A DNA stretch of 64,000 bases, taken from contig NZ_SEBS01000014.1 of NCBI RefSeq assembly GCF_004211145.1, positions 34,188 to 98,187 of the forward strand, read 5' to 3'. How positions within the stretch are numbered: the stretch's first letter is position 1; each line of letters begins with the position of its first letter. The stretch is from Flavobacterium sp. (lineage in GTDB: Bacteria; Bacteroidota; Bacteroidia; Flavobacteriales; Flavobacteriaceae). The notes under the pieces are model-generated. The model had not been told where the DNA came from. It did not search any database and saw nothing but the letters and a program-made list of their open reading frames with translations. Position numbers and translations under genes: made by a program. This document shows, piece after piece, positions 51,801 through 60,610 of the stretch.

Positions 51801-53679
51801 TACCGCTGATGGATAACACAGGAGTATGTATCGCTTCTGACAACGGTGACAAATTGGCATACTTAACTTCTCGTTTAAACAGTTTGAATAAGTAAGCGTG
51901 AAGTTCCGTTACTTTTTTTACGCTTAAATGTCCGTTTGCATAGTAATAACTAATGAGGGTTTCCGTAATTTCTTGAAATGAGTATTCTTTCACTTGGAAA
52001 AATTCCAGTTTTTCGATGATAATATCGATATCATCTTCATCGAATCTTTTTAGAAGTTCATCCACAAGTTCAGAATCCAAAAACCTTATATTCAAAAATC
52101 TTGGAAGCTTAAACCCTCTTTCGTCAAGAGGCTGGATAAATATATTAGCCTTCCATGGTATAGGATTACCGTCATCGTCTTTTAAAAACGGTTGCGTCGA
52201 CGATTTATCAAATCCGCTGTCTGAAAATTGCTCTACAAAGTATGGGTAGTTTAATAAATGAAATAAAAGATGAGAATACTTTTCATTGTCAAATTGTCTA
52301 AGCCGGTTTGATATTATTGAAATAAATGAATCCAGATTATAATGAAAGTAGCCCACCTTGTTTAAAAATTCCAATAGTTTTAAGTTGTCAGTGTGTGGCA
52401 TTAATGACTTAACGTCATCACCCTCCAATATTTTGGCTACGGGATAGTTATAATAAACAGGCCTGTCTTTGTGTCTGAGGTAGCTACCATTAACACTTGG
52501 AAAAATTGCCGATAACTTAATTTTATCTAATACAATGTCTTCAAAACCAAAGCTAAGCAAAACAGTATCGACTTTTCCGTAGTCAATGTTTAATAACGAT
52601 AGAGGTAGATAATTTGAGATTGGATTTTTTTTCGCTATTTCTAATGAGCTTTCAACGAGCAAATCTGCAAGTTGCTTTGTTAAAAATTTATTGTGCCCCT
52701 CAGTATCGTTAGTCAGTTGATTTCTATCCGGGGTTAATTCAAATGTGCCATGTAACAACGCCGGAAAGGGAAAACGTGCTTGGGTTTTGAAGTAACTAAA
52801 GACTACATTTTCACTATCATTTAATTGGTCATTCCATGCAATAGATAATTCATAGTTTTTATTTTTATGAATCCCGCGCTTACTTTTTATATTCCAAGTT
52901 TTCTCTTCAAATAAGTCATTTAACCGGTCAAAACTCGTTACTAAAACTTCGGTTTCTTCCTTATTTAGATATTTCTTTTCAAACTGAATTTTCCTTTTCG
53001 GACTTATAATTTCTAAAATTTCTATGTGGTTTAAGAAAATAAGAGTCTCTTTATTTATTACAGAAAATATTTGCTCCTGGACATCATCGAAAATGTTGTC
53101 CTTTAGTTTAACTGAAATGGTGGTATCAAACTTATTTCTGACAATTTGCTTAGAAAGTAATTTCGGAACTCTTAAAGTCGCTATTGGGAAATCACTTTTA
53201 CTATGAGTTTTTAAAAAAGTGTCAACACTTTCAGACTTTTCTCGAAGAGCCAATAAAAAATGTTGGGCAATTTCCTCCGAAAATCCAAGTTTGATTCCCC
53301 CACTATCGATAATTACTTCATCAGACCAACTTAATATTGAACGGAAACCTAAGCCCTTGTGGCCTATTTTATTTTGCAACAAAGCCTTTTGACTCAGGTT
53401 ACTGTAGATAATTGACCTGTAGCCATCTTCATTAAATGGCTCTCCATTATTTGAAATGTTAAGATAATTATTGTCTAAGGATATTACTACCTTTTTTACT
53501 TGAGCGTTTTCGCAGGCGTCGTCCGCATTTTGAATCATTTCCAACAATTGTCGTCCGTTGTAAGATTCAATATTCTGCTGTTCAATATTGTAATGCTCTA
53601 CCAAATACGCCGGAGAAGAGATATAGTCTCGTTCTCTTTTTTCTAGCTCCTCATTAATAAATTCGTAAAGTGTGTTCAA
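48892..53679 (-). CDS. Giant sacsin/Hsp90-type ATPase with C-terminal DUF3883 nuclease-like domain; probable defence protein
   Basis: The 1595-residue product begins with a Bergerat-fold ATPase in sacsin style: the N-box LLEMIQNADDACENA (about 45-60), ISNNGEPFNEDG (about 76-87) and the lid KIGHKGLGFRSILSW (about 102-116). A long helical middle of more than 1300 residues has no recognised domain. The C-terminus (about 1490-1570) is DUF3883-like, with GFIAEL, GYDMELND and IEVKG giving the E...D...ExK pattern of a PD-(D/E)XK nuclease. Proteins of this kind occur in defence islands. Translation appears to start at TTG (53679), with a TATCTTTA box 21 nt upstream. No frameshift is seen. Confidence 0.85.
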   Translation of the reverse strand: MNTLYEFINEELEKRERDYISSPAYLVEHYNIEQQNIESYNGRQLLEMIQNADDACENAQVKKVVISLDNNYLNISNNGEPFNEDGYRSIIYSNLSQKALLQNKIGHKGLGFRSILSWSDEVIIDSGGIKLGFSEEIAQHFLLALREKSESVDTFLKTHSKSDFPIATLRVPKLLSKQIVRNKFDTTISVKLKDNIFDDVQEQIFSVINKETLIFLNHIEILEIISPKRKIQFEKKYLNKEETEVLVTSFDRLNDLFEEKTWNIKSKRGIHKNKNYELSIAWNDQLNDSENVVFSYFKTQARFPFPALLHGTFELTPDRNQLTNDTEGHNKFLTKQLADLLVESSLEIAKKNPISNYLPLSLLNIDYGKVDTVLLSFGFEDIVLDKIKLSAIFPSVNGSYLRHKDRPVYYNYPVAKILEGDDVKSLMPHTDNLKLLEFLNKVGYFHYNLDSFISIISNRLRQFDNEKYSHLLFHLLNYPYFVEQFSDSGFDKSSTQPFLKDDDGNPIPWKANIFIQPLDERGFKLPRFLNIRFLDSELVDELLKRFDEDDIDIIIEKLEFFQVKEYSFQEITETLISYYYANGHLSVKKVTELHAYLFKLFKREVKYANLSPLSEAIHTPVLSISGKVKLCSEVYFGIDYGNNLIEQLYSYDKTKILASPLLLELENENIEILRKYFHWLGVVEIPRYQILELERKTSEFNDFKEHALRNYDYRKRLEHGELYDDFNHLNGVLRGITKIKVGYFDDIRKILAKSKPELIFAWIRADDNLKKTLEGNCEILSDTTMYVDIIGKTNYRFISKSNMRSFTKWLFATTPWLPVISSSKKSIPDTCCLSKTITDEFSPFVEKPKLDLTKIADKLDVPEDVIQNYLLLVGVHREISSFSISSLYTMLMSLPKSDVNGKAARKIYREIISNFNENRIDVHHPTYTDFVKNGSMFCQKGKKMEYFPVSNSYYIPTKSYGNNVLKLFPLAMIDSKQGAQKIEKLFGVKRLKDIFFIIAGEPKKSILNDNFQNEIERFKGLIYVLRMYKDTNHEIANRLKRIKIILANDIETSFKHDNIATNFELEKFEYITQKRNLFYISVPDSVVSHHELRESNQFCQSIAEIFSTVLETEEYTDFIHDLYSKSEIRREARLLSYTQMDDNTDIQAAKNQLNIVDDARLSFWRAFSMSLKSKKIKDIGTEHDLNIFLKNLSKVDVSCIEQIESNDVFNQLEELSSQELIYNLFTKFKIDYKIFVRHYSGLDLLPFFKSKFEDLKILNRNIFSFELYRKLENQDINEKEQYFDSIDDYNSLKYNVSEPFVLDFELYFKGLIFNLFSINCQSNDEVFSIEEKIGETIRVLKEQNIIIPERLRELKSFQALLLFGESVELLRRIGIFNSEINSSGNSSTSQVKFRGETIEYDDFEFLAKKVLADLNFAKIKLNVSKTVAAEEQSNDNRPGKRSKGRKLRFDTKNEEQIGFIAELICYHKLTNKYGEKNVNWVSENANRAYPEKFITREAGMGYDMELNDKGKVRFIEVKGTSNINSGIYMSKDEIKKAMEFPERYDLLIIESPLSNEPTLRHIKSPFKFKKDESLFSNEKLKVYNDNFIIKFKWEQ

Positions 53680-53809
53680 AAATAAAGTTATGTGACAGTT
53701 AAAGATAGTAGCGAATAGCCGTTATCATTGCAATGTAATAATTCTAATACAAATGAATTACGTTTAATTTCCTGTGCTAATCTTGGAACTATAAATTAAA
53801 TGAATACTT

Positions 53810-54154
53810 TTAAAGCGATTCGTCAACCGATGGCTTCGAGCAAAGCTTACCTTTCACTTTCTTATTCCACATTTGATTCGGGTTCATAAGTCCAAAAATA
53901 GTTTCACTCATGACCTTTCCTTCGTTACTAATTTTTAAAAGAACCATATTCTTAGTAAGATCACGGGCAATTAACGAATGTACGATTCGATGGGGCTTTA
54001 CCTTATAGAGTTGCAAAAAACTAACATATTGGATTTCGAATTTCTTGGCGAAAGCCTTTATAAATTCATGTGAATCAAATCTGTTGTTGGGCAAGCTAGT
54101 AATTACGTCATTTACTCCTCGCAAATTTTCGTTCATAAATTGATTAATTCTCAT
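53810..54154 (-). CDS. Hypothetical small island protein upstream of the giant ATPase
   Basis: The 114-residue product (MRINQFMNENLRGVNDVITSL) is mixed alpha/beta and rich in Lys and Asn. It lies 130 bp upstream of the giant ATPase on the same strand, so it could be its partner or regulator, though the ATPase seems to have its own promoter box. No family is recognised. Confidence 0.55.
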   Translation of the reverse strand: MRINQFMNENLRGVNDVITSLPNNRFDSHEFIKAFAKKFEIQYVSFLQLYKVKPHRIVHSLIARDLTKNMVLLKISNEGKVMSETIFGLMNPNQMWNKKVKGKLCSKPSVDESL

Positions 54155-54426
54155 AGTAAGGTTTTAATGTTATATATATATAATACGATTAAAATATTTA
54201 ACTGCAGAAACGAACAGAAATCATGTCAAAATTTTTACAGGTACTTTTTTCAAGTTCTTTTATTTTGCGATGAGCAAAACTTATGTTCGTATTACACTTT
54301 AATGACTACCGCTCCTGCAAACCTTAGATTGAATAGACGTTAAAAAAGCCATTACAGAAAAAAATGTTACAATGTCGTTAGCTTTCCAATAAACAATACT
54401 TTTAGCAGAAACTTAATTCAAATTGA

Positions 54427-55137
54427 ATGGAGCCAAAAAAAATTGAAAAAGATAGCTTTTGTAGAAAGTGCAAAGGCGCCACCGACCAAGAAGTATTACA
54501 TCAAACGTACGAGCATTTAATTGAGGACGATGGTTATTATGAGAATAACTATTACCAAGTAATTCAATGTAAAGGATGCAAAACAATTAGTTTTAGAAAA
54601 GTTTATAACGATGTTGCAACGCTTTCGCATTGGGACGATGGGGACGAACCATTTTCATTGGAACTATTTCCAAATTCGAGCATACATCATTTGCCTATAA
54701 CTTCTTTTTCTCACACTCCGTTAAATATCAGAAACATTTATAAAGAAACGATTGAAGCATATAATAATAATCAGTTAATCCTTGCGAGCGGGGGCTTAAG
54801 AGCGATTATTGAAGGAATTTGCGTTGATAAGAAAATTGAAGGGATAGCGATAATTGATAAAGCGGGGGCAAAAAAAATGGTGCGATGCTTACAAGGAAAA
54901 ATCGAAGGCCTAGCACAACAAGGGTATCTAACTAAAGGGAATGCTGAAATTTTGCACGAGTTAAGATTTATCGGAAATGAAGCACTCCATGAGCTCGCCG
55001 CACCACCTAGATTAGAATTGAAGCTTGCTATAAAAATTGTTGAGCATACGATTGAGACACTTTACGAATTAGAGTACAAAGGAAAAAGTCTCAAGCAAAA
55101 TATTGCTGAACGAAAAACAAAGCCCAAGAACCCTTAA
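54427..55137 (+). CDS. DUF4145 domain protein with zinc-ribbon-like N-terminus
   Basis: The 236-residue product has two CxxC pairs near the N-terminus (CRKCKG, CKGCKT), which probably bind zinc. A DUF4145 domain follows (about 105-215), with SGGLRAIIEGICVDKKI, LHELRFIGNEALHE and KLAIKIVEHTIETLYELE. DUF4145 is placed in the HEPN-like group and is often found beside restriction systems. A TACTTTTA sequence about 25 nt before the start may be a weak -7 box. It is divergent from the giant ATPase pair. Role unknown; defence is inferred from context. Confidence 0.82.
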   Translation: MEPKKIEKDSFCRKCKGATDQEVLHQTYEHLIEDDGYYENNYYQVIQCKGCKTISFRKVYNDVATLSHWDDGDEPFSLELFPNSSIHHLPITSFSHTPLNIRNIYKETIEAYNNNQLILASGGLRAIIEGICVDKKIEGIAIIDKAGAKKMVRCLQGKIEGLAQQGYLTKGNAEILHELRFIGNEALHELAAPPRLELKLAIKIVEHTIETLYELEYKGKSLKQNIAERKTKPKNP

Positions 55138-55290
55138 ATTTTAATATTAGTAAAAAGATTACCTAAATAGATTTAAAGTCTGGCTAACAGCTTAAAAAAT
55201 GCCGCTAAAAAGATTTTGGAACATTGTCAAGTCTTAAATGTCATAAGTATTGTATCTGACAAATCCTCCCTTAATTAAACATTAATGAAT

Positions 55291-56187
55291 TTAAGATGCT
55301 ATAAGCAGGGAAAATTTCGAGACGATTTTATCTCGAAGGATATTTTTCGTAGTGTCCATCTTAAGATTGCTAATTAGTTTAATAGCAGATGCCCTCCTGT
55401 TATCACGAACTTTATCCGTAACATTCTGTTCTATTAAATCGTTCCAGTATTTAATATTCGTAAATTGCATCAGTCGATTTCTTTGTTCAATTGACCCAAC
55501 GTTTCCAATCCCGCTATCTACAATCATCAGGTCTTCAAATTTATCCAGAAAAAAATCAAACAAATTTTCCAAATTCTCTTTTTTAGTTAAATCGTTGATT
55601 GACACGATTCCTAACTTATCTAATTGCCGTGACCGTAAAAATTTAATCTCAATTCTCAAAATGTTTTCATTTGGTTTTTTAAAGTTTGTTTTTTTGTAGA
55701 TTTTCCATTTGTAATCGGTTCTTCTAAATTCCTTATAATATTCGCCTGTATCGAACCTATCCCTCTCCTCATGGTCTCGGAAATTGTACATCAAAACTCT
55801 ATATTTAACAAAATCGTTAGGGTCTTCATCAATTTTAATGTTAAAGCCAAACTCTAAATTTGTCAGTGTAGTTCCGCCTTCCAAATGAAAAAATCGATTC
55901 AAAAGTTTGGTAGCACTGACGAGCTTTGAATAACCAAAATCATCATAATTCTGGTCTTCGCCTAAAATCACATTATTGTAAAATTTATGAACGCTTCCGC
56001 TAATTATTGCGCCTTGCTCAGTTATCTTGTACTCCAAACTGTTTAGATTTCCACCTTTAGGGTATTCTAACACATTACCCGTAAAAAAGTCTGTTTTTCC
56101 ACCAGCCATTGGCAAAACACCGTCGAGCATAATGTCGTTTTCAAACTTTTCTATGTCTGCTATCTTCATTCTAATTCCGTCAATCAT
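55291..56187 (-). CDS. Replication-initiator-like protein (phage gene II/plasmid Rep-like)
   Basis: The 298-residue product has the general layout of gene II/X-type replication proteins: an N-terminal MIDGIRMKI strand, GAIISGSVHKFYNN, LEFGFNIKI, NILRIEIKFLRSRQLDKLGI with the RIE-type strand before a LGI turn, and a C-terminal helical part. Sequence support is modest and catalytic tyrosines cannot be placed with certainty. Together with the HTH gene just upstream (21-bp gap) it forms a two-gene unit common in Bacteroidota mobile islands. It may drive replication of the excised island. Confidence 0.5.
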   Translation of the reverse strand: MIDGIRMKIADIEKFENDIMLDGVLPMAGGKTDFFTGNVLEYPKGGNLNSLEYKITEQGAIISGSVHKFYNNVILGEDQNYDDFGYSKLVSATKLLNRFFHLEGGTTLTNLEFGFNIKIDEDPNDFVKYRVLMYNFRDHEERDRFDTGEYYKEFRRTDYKWKIYKKTNFKKPNENILRIEIKFLRSRQLDKLGIVSINDLTKKENLENLFDFFLDKFEDLMIVDSGIGNVGSIEQRNRLMQFTNIKYWNDLIEQNVTDKVRDNRRASAIKLISNLKMDTTKNILRDKIVSKFSLLIAS

Positions 56188-56208
56188 GATGTTACAAATT
56201 GGGTAAGA

Positions 56209-56553
56209 TTAAGCAACATCCTTATCGAGATTAGAATCGTCTAAGCCAATCACATCGGATTTTAAATAAAACACCTTTCGTCCTCTTTTCACGTGCACCT
56301 TTAAAATGTTATTATTGTTCCAGTGAAATAAAGTGGTATATGAAACTCGCAAAAAGTCCTTAACGTCCTGCCGTGTCATTAACACGTTTATATCCGCAAC
56401 TTGATTGACAGGATTTTGCTTATGTAATTCTTTTGCGACTGCCGTTCTTATAATTTCAGAAAGCTCTTCAATGGAGATTTCGATTAATTTAAATGTTGAT
56501 TCACGCATAACTTTAGTTTTTAAAAATTTGACAAGCTCCCCTATTTCAGTCAT
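56209..56553 (-). CDS. Helix-turn-helix (excisionase-type) DNA-binding protein
   Basis: The 114-residue product has a C-terminal HTH_17/MerR-like motif: VLMTRQDVKDFLRVSYTTLFHW (about 61-82) followed by the wing LKVHVKRGRKVFYLKSDV. This is the usual small excisionase-like regulator beside replication or mobilisation genes in Bacteroidota islands. An internal ATG at 56508 (MRESTFKLIEIS) is an equally plausible start. It may act in excision or control the Rep-like gene. Confidence 0.8.
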   Translation of the reverse strand: MTEIGELVKFLKTKVMRESTFKLIEISIEELSEIIRTAVAKELHKQNPVNQVADINVLMTRQDVKDFLRVSYTTLFHWNNNNILKVHVKRGRKVFYLKSDVIGLDDSNLDKDVA

Positions 56554-56927
56554 AAACTCTATGACCGACTATCAATGTTTCGATAATCAGGGGATATTAA
56601 AAACTGCTTTTGTGATGCATCTTCAAAGCATGAAAACCAATCGTATTTTGATTTCCTTTTACAGAGGTAGGACATTTTCCAGAAACTAAAAATAGATGAA
56701 ATAAAACTATATCAACTTTTAAAAGTGCGTTGATTTTCAATTAGTTATCAGAAATTAATTTTTTGTTATTTTCGAAATAGCCTAGATTCTGTAATCCAAA
56801 ACCTACGAAACCAGGTTGTAGTTTTTTCATTCTATTACCTTATCTTGCAGCCATATTAAAAAATTAGCTAGCATCTAATCTATTTTATTATAAGCATACT
56901 AATTGGCTCAATAAACTTACTATTACA
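56554..56927. other. Divergent intergenic region, 374 bp
   Basis: AT-rich sequence between the HTH gene (minus) and the methylase gene (plus). It must hold both promoters and could hold an origin used by the Rep-like protein, but I find no clear box, iteron or long palindrome. Confidence 0.5.
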
Positions 56928-58951
56928 GTGGTAGAAACTAAAGTTATCATTTCAATTCCCGAAGGAAAACTTCGTGACTATATCGACGGCACGATTCGCG
57001 TTGATACACCAGAAGAATATGTTCGGCAAACCGTTGAAAAACGATTAATAAACGAGCATAAATACCTTAAAGAACAAATTAAAATTGAACGGTTGGTACA
57101 AATGGGTTCGGGTAAGAAAAGAGCCGACATTGTAATATTCCCTAAAGGTAGTTCTGACGAGGTGATGAAAGACCAAGATAACATTTGGCTTGTAATCGAA
57201 TGTAAAAAAGAATCTGTAAAACCAAGCGACAAAAAAGACGGGGTTGCTCAAATGCGTTCTTATATGGCGGCTTGCAGCAATTGTGAGTGGGGAATGTGGA
57301 CAAATGGTATGCACAAAGAAGTTTGGAGAAAAATAAAAACCGAGGAAGGCAAGTATCTCTTTGAAGAATTTAATGACATTCCATCCGCTGAAGGAACTAC
57401 TGACGAACACGAAAGACCTAATCGTAATACACTCATAAAGGCGTATGAAGACAATTTACTTTTTACGTTCAAGACGTGCCACAATATAATTTATGTTAAC
57501 GAAGGACTGCAAAAACAACCTGCATTCTTTGAGTTTCTAAAAATTATTTTTTGCAAAATTCATGATGAACGTAATTTACTTGAACCGATAGAATTTTACA
57601 CCACATCAAAAGAAAGGAATTACAAGGACGGTCAAGCCAGCGTTTATAAAAGAATTTCTAAGATTTTTGAAGACGTAAAAACACGCCACGGGCAAATTTT
57701 TGATAAAAATGACGAGATAAAGCTCACTCCAAGAACGGTAACTTATTTAGTAGCTGAACTTCAGAAATATGCGCTCCTAACTACAAATATTGATATAAAG
57801 GGTAAAGCTTATGAGGAGATAGTTGGAGCTAATTTAAGAGGCGATAGAGGAGAATTTTTCACGCCGAGAAATGTGATGAAAATGGCTGTTGACATGATAA
57901 ATCCTAGAGCCAATGAAAAGGTTTTGGATAGTAGTTGTGGCACGGGTGGCTTCGTTGTAACGGCGATGACTTCCGTAATTGACGCTCTCAGAAAAAAAAT
58001 GGAGATTGAATACGGGAAAGAAGCAGAATGGAATCCAGATGTAAAAAAATCTTTTTACGACAAATTTCTGAAATAGCCGCAGAAAATTATTACGGATTTG
58101 ATATTAATCCCGATTTGGTAAAAGCTACCAAAATGAACATGGTAATGAACAATGATGGCAGCGGAAATATTCTTCAACTTAATTCTCTGCTCCCGCCCCA
58201 AGAGTGGGAAGAGGACACGAAAAAGAAACTTGCTAAAGCATTAAATATCTCCCCAAATGATATTCGCAATCACAAAAGTTTAGGTTATTTTGATATTATC
58301 GTCACTAACCCTCCATTTGGTTCAAAAATCCCCATAAAAGACCAACAAATACTTGAGCAATTTGACTTAGGATATATTTGGAATAAAGACAAGACTGCGA
58401 ATTGGTTTAAGACAGACCGACTTCAATCAAGTGTTCCTCCTGAACAACTATTTATAGAAAGAATAATCCAACTTTTAAAAGAGGGCGGAAGGACTGCAAT
58501 TGTTTTACCTGATTCAATTTTAGGTGCTCCAGGTCTTGAATACATACGCCATTGGTTGATAAAAAACACTAAAATTGTAGCTAGTGTAGACTTACATGCC
58601 GATGCTTTCCAACCACGAAATGGCACGCAATGTTCTATTTTGTTTCTTCAAAAGAAAACGAAGAGTGAAATCTCGGAAGAAGAGAAGTCGAGAGAAATTA
58701 TCGACTATGATATATTTATGACTATGATTGACCATATTGGGCACGATAAAAGGGGAGGCAAAATTTTTAAGCGCGATGAAAAAGGCAATATCGTAATGAT
58801 TGAGGTGGAGGAAGTTGTAAGAGAAAAGGATGCCGATGGAAATCTAATTGCCCGTAAAGAAGTGACACAAGAAAAAATTGTGAACGACCAAACTATTCAC
58901 GTTGCGGAGGTTTTCAAAAAGTGGAAAACTAAACAAGGCATTTCATGGTAA
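56928..58951 (+). pseudogene. Nuclease-methylase of a type I-like system, split by a frameshift
   Basis: Two frames make up one N6-adenine methylase. The first (GTG start at 56928, 382 codons, stop at 58074-58076) has an HsdR-N-type nuclease domain (GKKRADIVIF, WLVIECKKE, about 60-95), a helical domain and methylase motif I (DSSCGTGGF, about 332). The second (58028-58951) continues with YYGFDINPDLVKATKMNMV, the catalytic NPPFG and the target-side QSSVPPEQLFIERII. One missing A in the AAA at 58062-58064 would restore a smooth FYDKISEIAAENYYG junction. A run of seven A in the form A AAA AAA at 58043-58049 could instead allow -1 ribosomal slippage. Methylase and nuclease domains in one chain with no helicase gene nearby points to a compact system. 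Confidence 0.82.
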
Positions 58952-60435
58952 ACAACAATCTAGCATTTAAACTTCAAGATGTTGAGGAAGAAGTCGATTA
59001 CAGCTTTCTTCCCGAACCACCTAAATATACGTCCGTTTCACTTGCAGAAGTTTTTAATAACAAGTTACGATTAGAAGCAAGTGCATTTAGCATAGAATCT
59101 AAAGTTGCAAAAGATAAAGTAATGAATAATCGGAATGGATTCGTCTACGCCTGGTCGAAAGACGGATTTATCCAAGATTGTTTCTATGGTGGTCGCGCAA
59201 AAAGAAATTATGTAAGCCGAAACACAGACGGTGCAGTTGGTTTTATAGGTAGTTCAGAAATGCTATTTGTGAACCCACGACCGATAAAGTTTTTGTCTTC
59301 AAATGTAATTAACGTTGAGCAATTTAAAGTTAAGGAGGGTACAATATTAATTTCCCGTTCGGGGACAATTGGCAACGTTACATTTGTAAATAAAACTTTG
59401 GCAAAAAGTTTAATCAGCGAGCACGCAATCAGGATAATCGCGAAAAATAATGCAGGTTATATGTATGCGTATTTTCAGACTGAAACAGGAAAAACCATTG
59501 TAAAGAGCAATACATTTGGAGCGGTTGTTGACCAAATTGAGCCTCAACATTTTGAAAAAATCGTTATTCCTAACTCACCTGAACCAATTAAAAAAGAAAT
59601 TCATAATCTCGTGGTCGAATCCTATAATCTTAGAGACCAATCCAATGAGTTAATTGATAAAGCTGAGCAAATTCTTTACGATGAGCTTCAACTTAAACCA
59701 ATTGAAGAATTACAAACCAAATGCTTTGACAATTCTGTTGAGCTTCGAAATTATTCCACTAAGCTAAGTAATTTACGGTTTAGGATGGAAGCATCATTTC
59801 ATGTTCCCTCAACCAGTGCTATATTAACCGCCATAAAGGCAAATGCGAAAGAAGTAACAACTTTAGGAGATAAACGAATCGCTTCAAATATAATACTGCC
59901 AGGGCGATTTAAGAGGGTTTACGTTGAAAAGCATAATGGCATACCTTTTTTTGGAGGGAAGCAGCTATTAGAGTTAAATCCAAGCAACATCAAATATTTG
60001 TCGCTTGACCAACATTTAAAACGTATTGGCGAACAGCTCTTTCTAAAAGAAAATATGGTGGCTGTTACATGTAGCGGCACAATTGGGAAAGTTAACATAA
60101 TCCCAAAACATTGGGAAAACTGGACGTTAAATCAACATGTTATGCGAATCGTTCCCGCAAACCTTGACATTGCAGGATATATATATTGTTGGTTGAATAC
60201 AGAGTTTGGATACAGGCTAATTACCCGCCATACATACGGCTCTGTAGTTGACGAGATTGACGATAGACACTTGTCACAAGTCGAAATTCCATTATTAAAA
60301 AACCACGAAAAGCAAAAAGAGATAAATAACCTTGTCCTAAAAGCTAACGAATTACGTTATGTTGCGCATTTAAAAGAACAAGAAGCTATTGAAAAAATGG
60401 AGAAAATTTTACTTCAAGTAAAAACTACATTTTAG
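58945..60435 (+). CDS. hsdS: Restriction-modification specificity subunit (HsdS type)
   Basis: The 496-residue product has two target-recognition domains (about 20-210 and 270-450), each with the typical VKEGTILISRSGTIGNVTFV or ENMVAVTCSGTIGKVNII segment and HFEKIVIPN / HLSQVEIPL ends. Each is followed by a conserved helical spacer (IHNLVVESYNLRDQSNELID; INNLVLKANELRYVAHLKE). It recognises a two-part DNA site for the methylase it overlaps by 7 nt. It is intact, although its methylase partner is frameshifted. Confidence 0.92.
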   Translation: MVNNNLAFKLQDVEEEVDYSFLPEPPKYTSVSLAEVFNNKLRLEASAFSIESKVAKDKVMNNRNGFVYAWSKDGFIQDCFYGGRAKRNYVSRNTDGAVGFIGSSEMLFVNPRPIKFLSSNVINVEQFKVKEGTILISRSGTIGNVTFVNKTLAKSLISEHAIRIIAKNNAGYMYAYFQTETGKTIVKSNTFGAVVDQIEPQHFEKIVIPNSPEPIKKEIHNLVVESYNLRDQSNELIDKAEQILYDELQLKPIEELQTKCFDNSVELRNYSTKLSNLRFRMEASFHVPSTSAILTAIKANAKEVTTLGDKRIASNIILPGRFKRVYVEKHNGIPFFGGKQLLELNPSNIKYLSLDQHLKRIGEQLFLKENMVAVTCSGTIGKVNIIPKHWENWTLNQHVMRIVPANLDIAGYIYCWLNTEFGYRLITRHTYGSVVDEIDDRHLSQVEIPLLKNHEKQKEINNLVLKANELRYVAHLKEQEAIEKMEKILLQVKTTF

Positions 60436-60537
60436 AATGACTACAGAATAGTTGGTTGGGTTATCTAAAAGTACTGCAAAGAATCATTAACTTTCAGTAG
60501 ATTCAATAGGATTAAAATGCATTAACTTTACGAAAAA

Positions 60538-60554
60538 GGGGAATCTTAGGGGAA
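60538..60554. repeat. Arm-type direct repeat near the island's right end
   Basis: GGGGAATCTTAGGGGAA matches 47107-47123 at 16 of 17 positions in the same orientation, 57 bp from the attachment core. The rest of the 175-bp tail after hsdS is featureless. Confidence 0.6.
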
Positions 60555-60610
60555 TAATTCAAAAAAAAATCTCCAAAATCTTTATTTACAAGACTTTAGA
60601 GACTTTTGAA

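Noticed and set aside
58043..58049. Programmed -1 frameshift as the sole explanation for the split methylase
   Set aside because: The seven-A site permits it, but a single missing A at 58062-58064 gives a more natural protein junction and no stimulatory structure is evident; kept only as an alternative.
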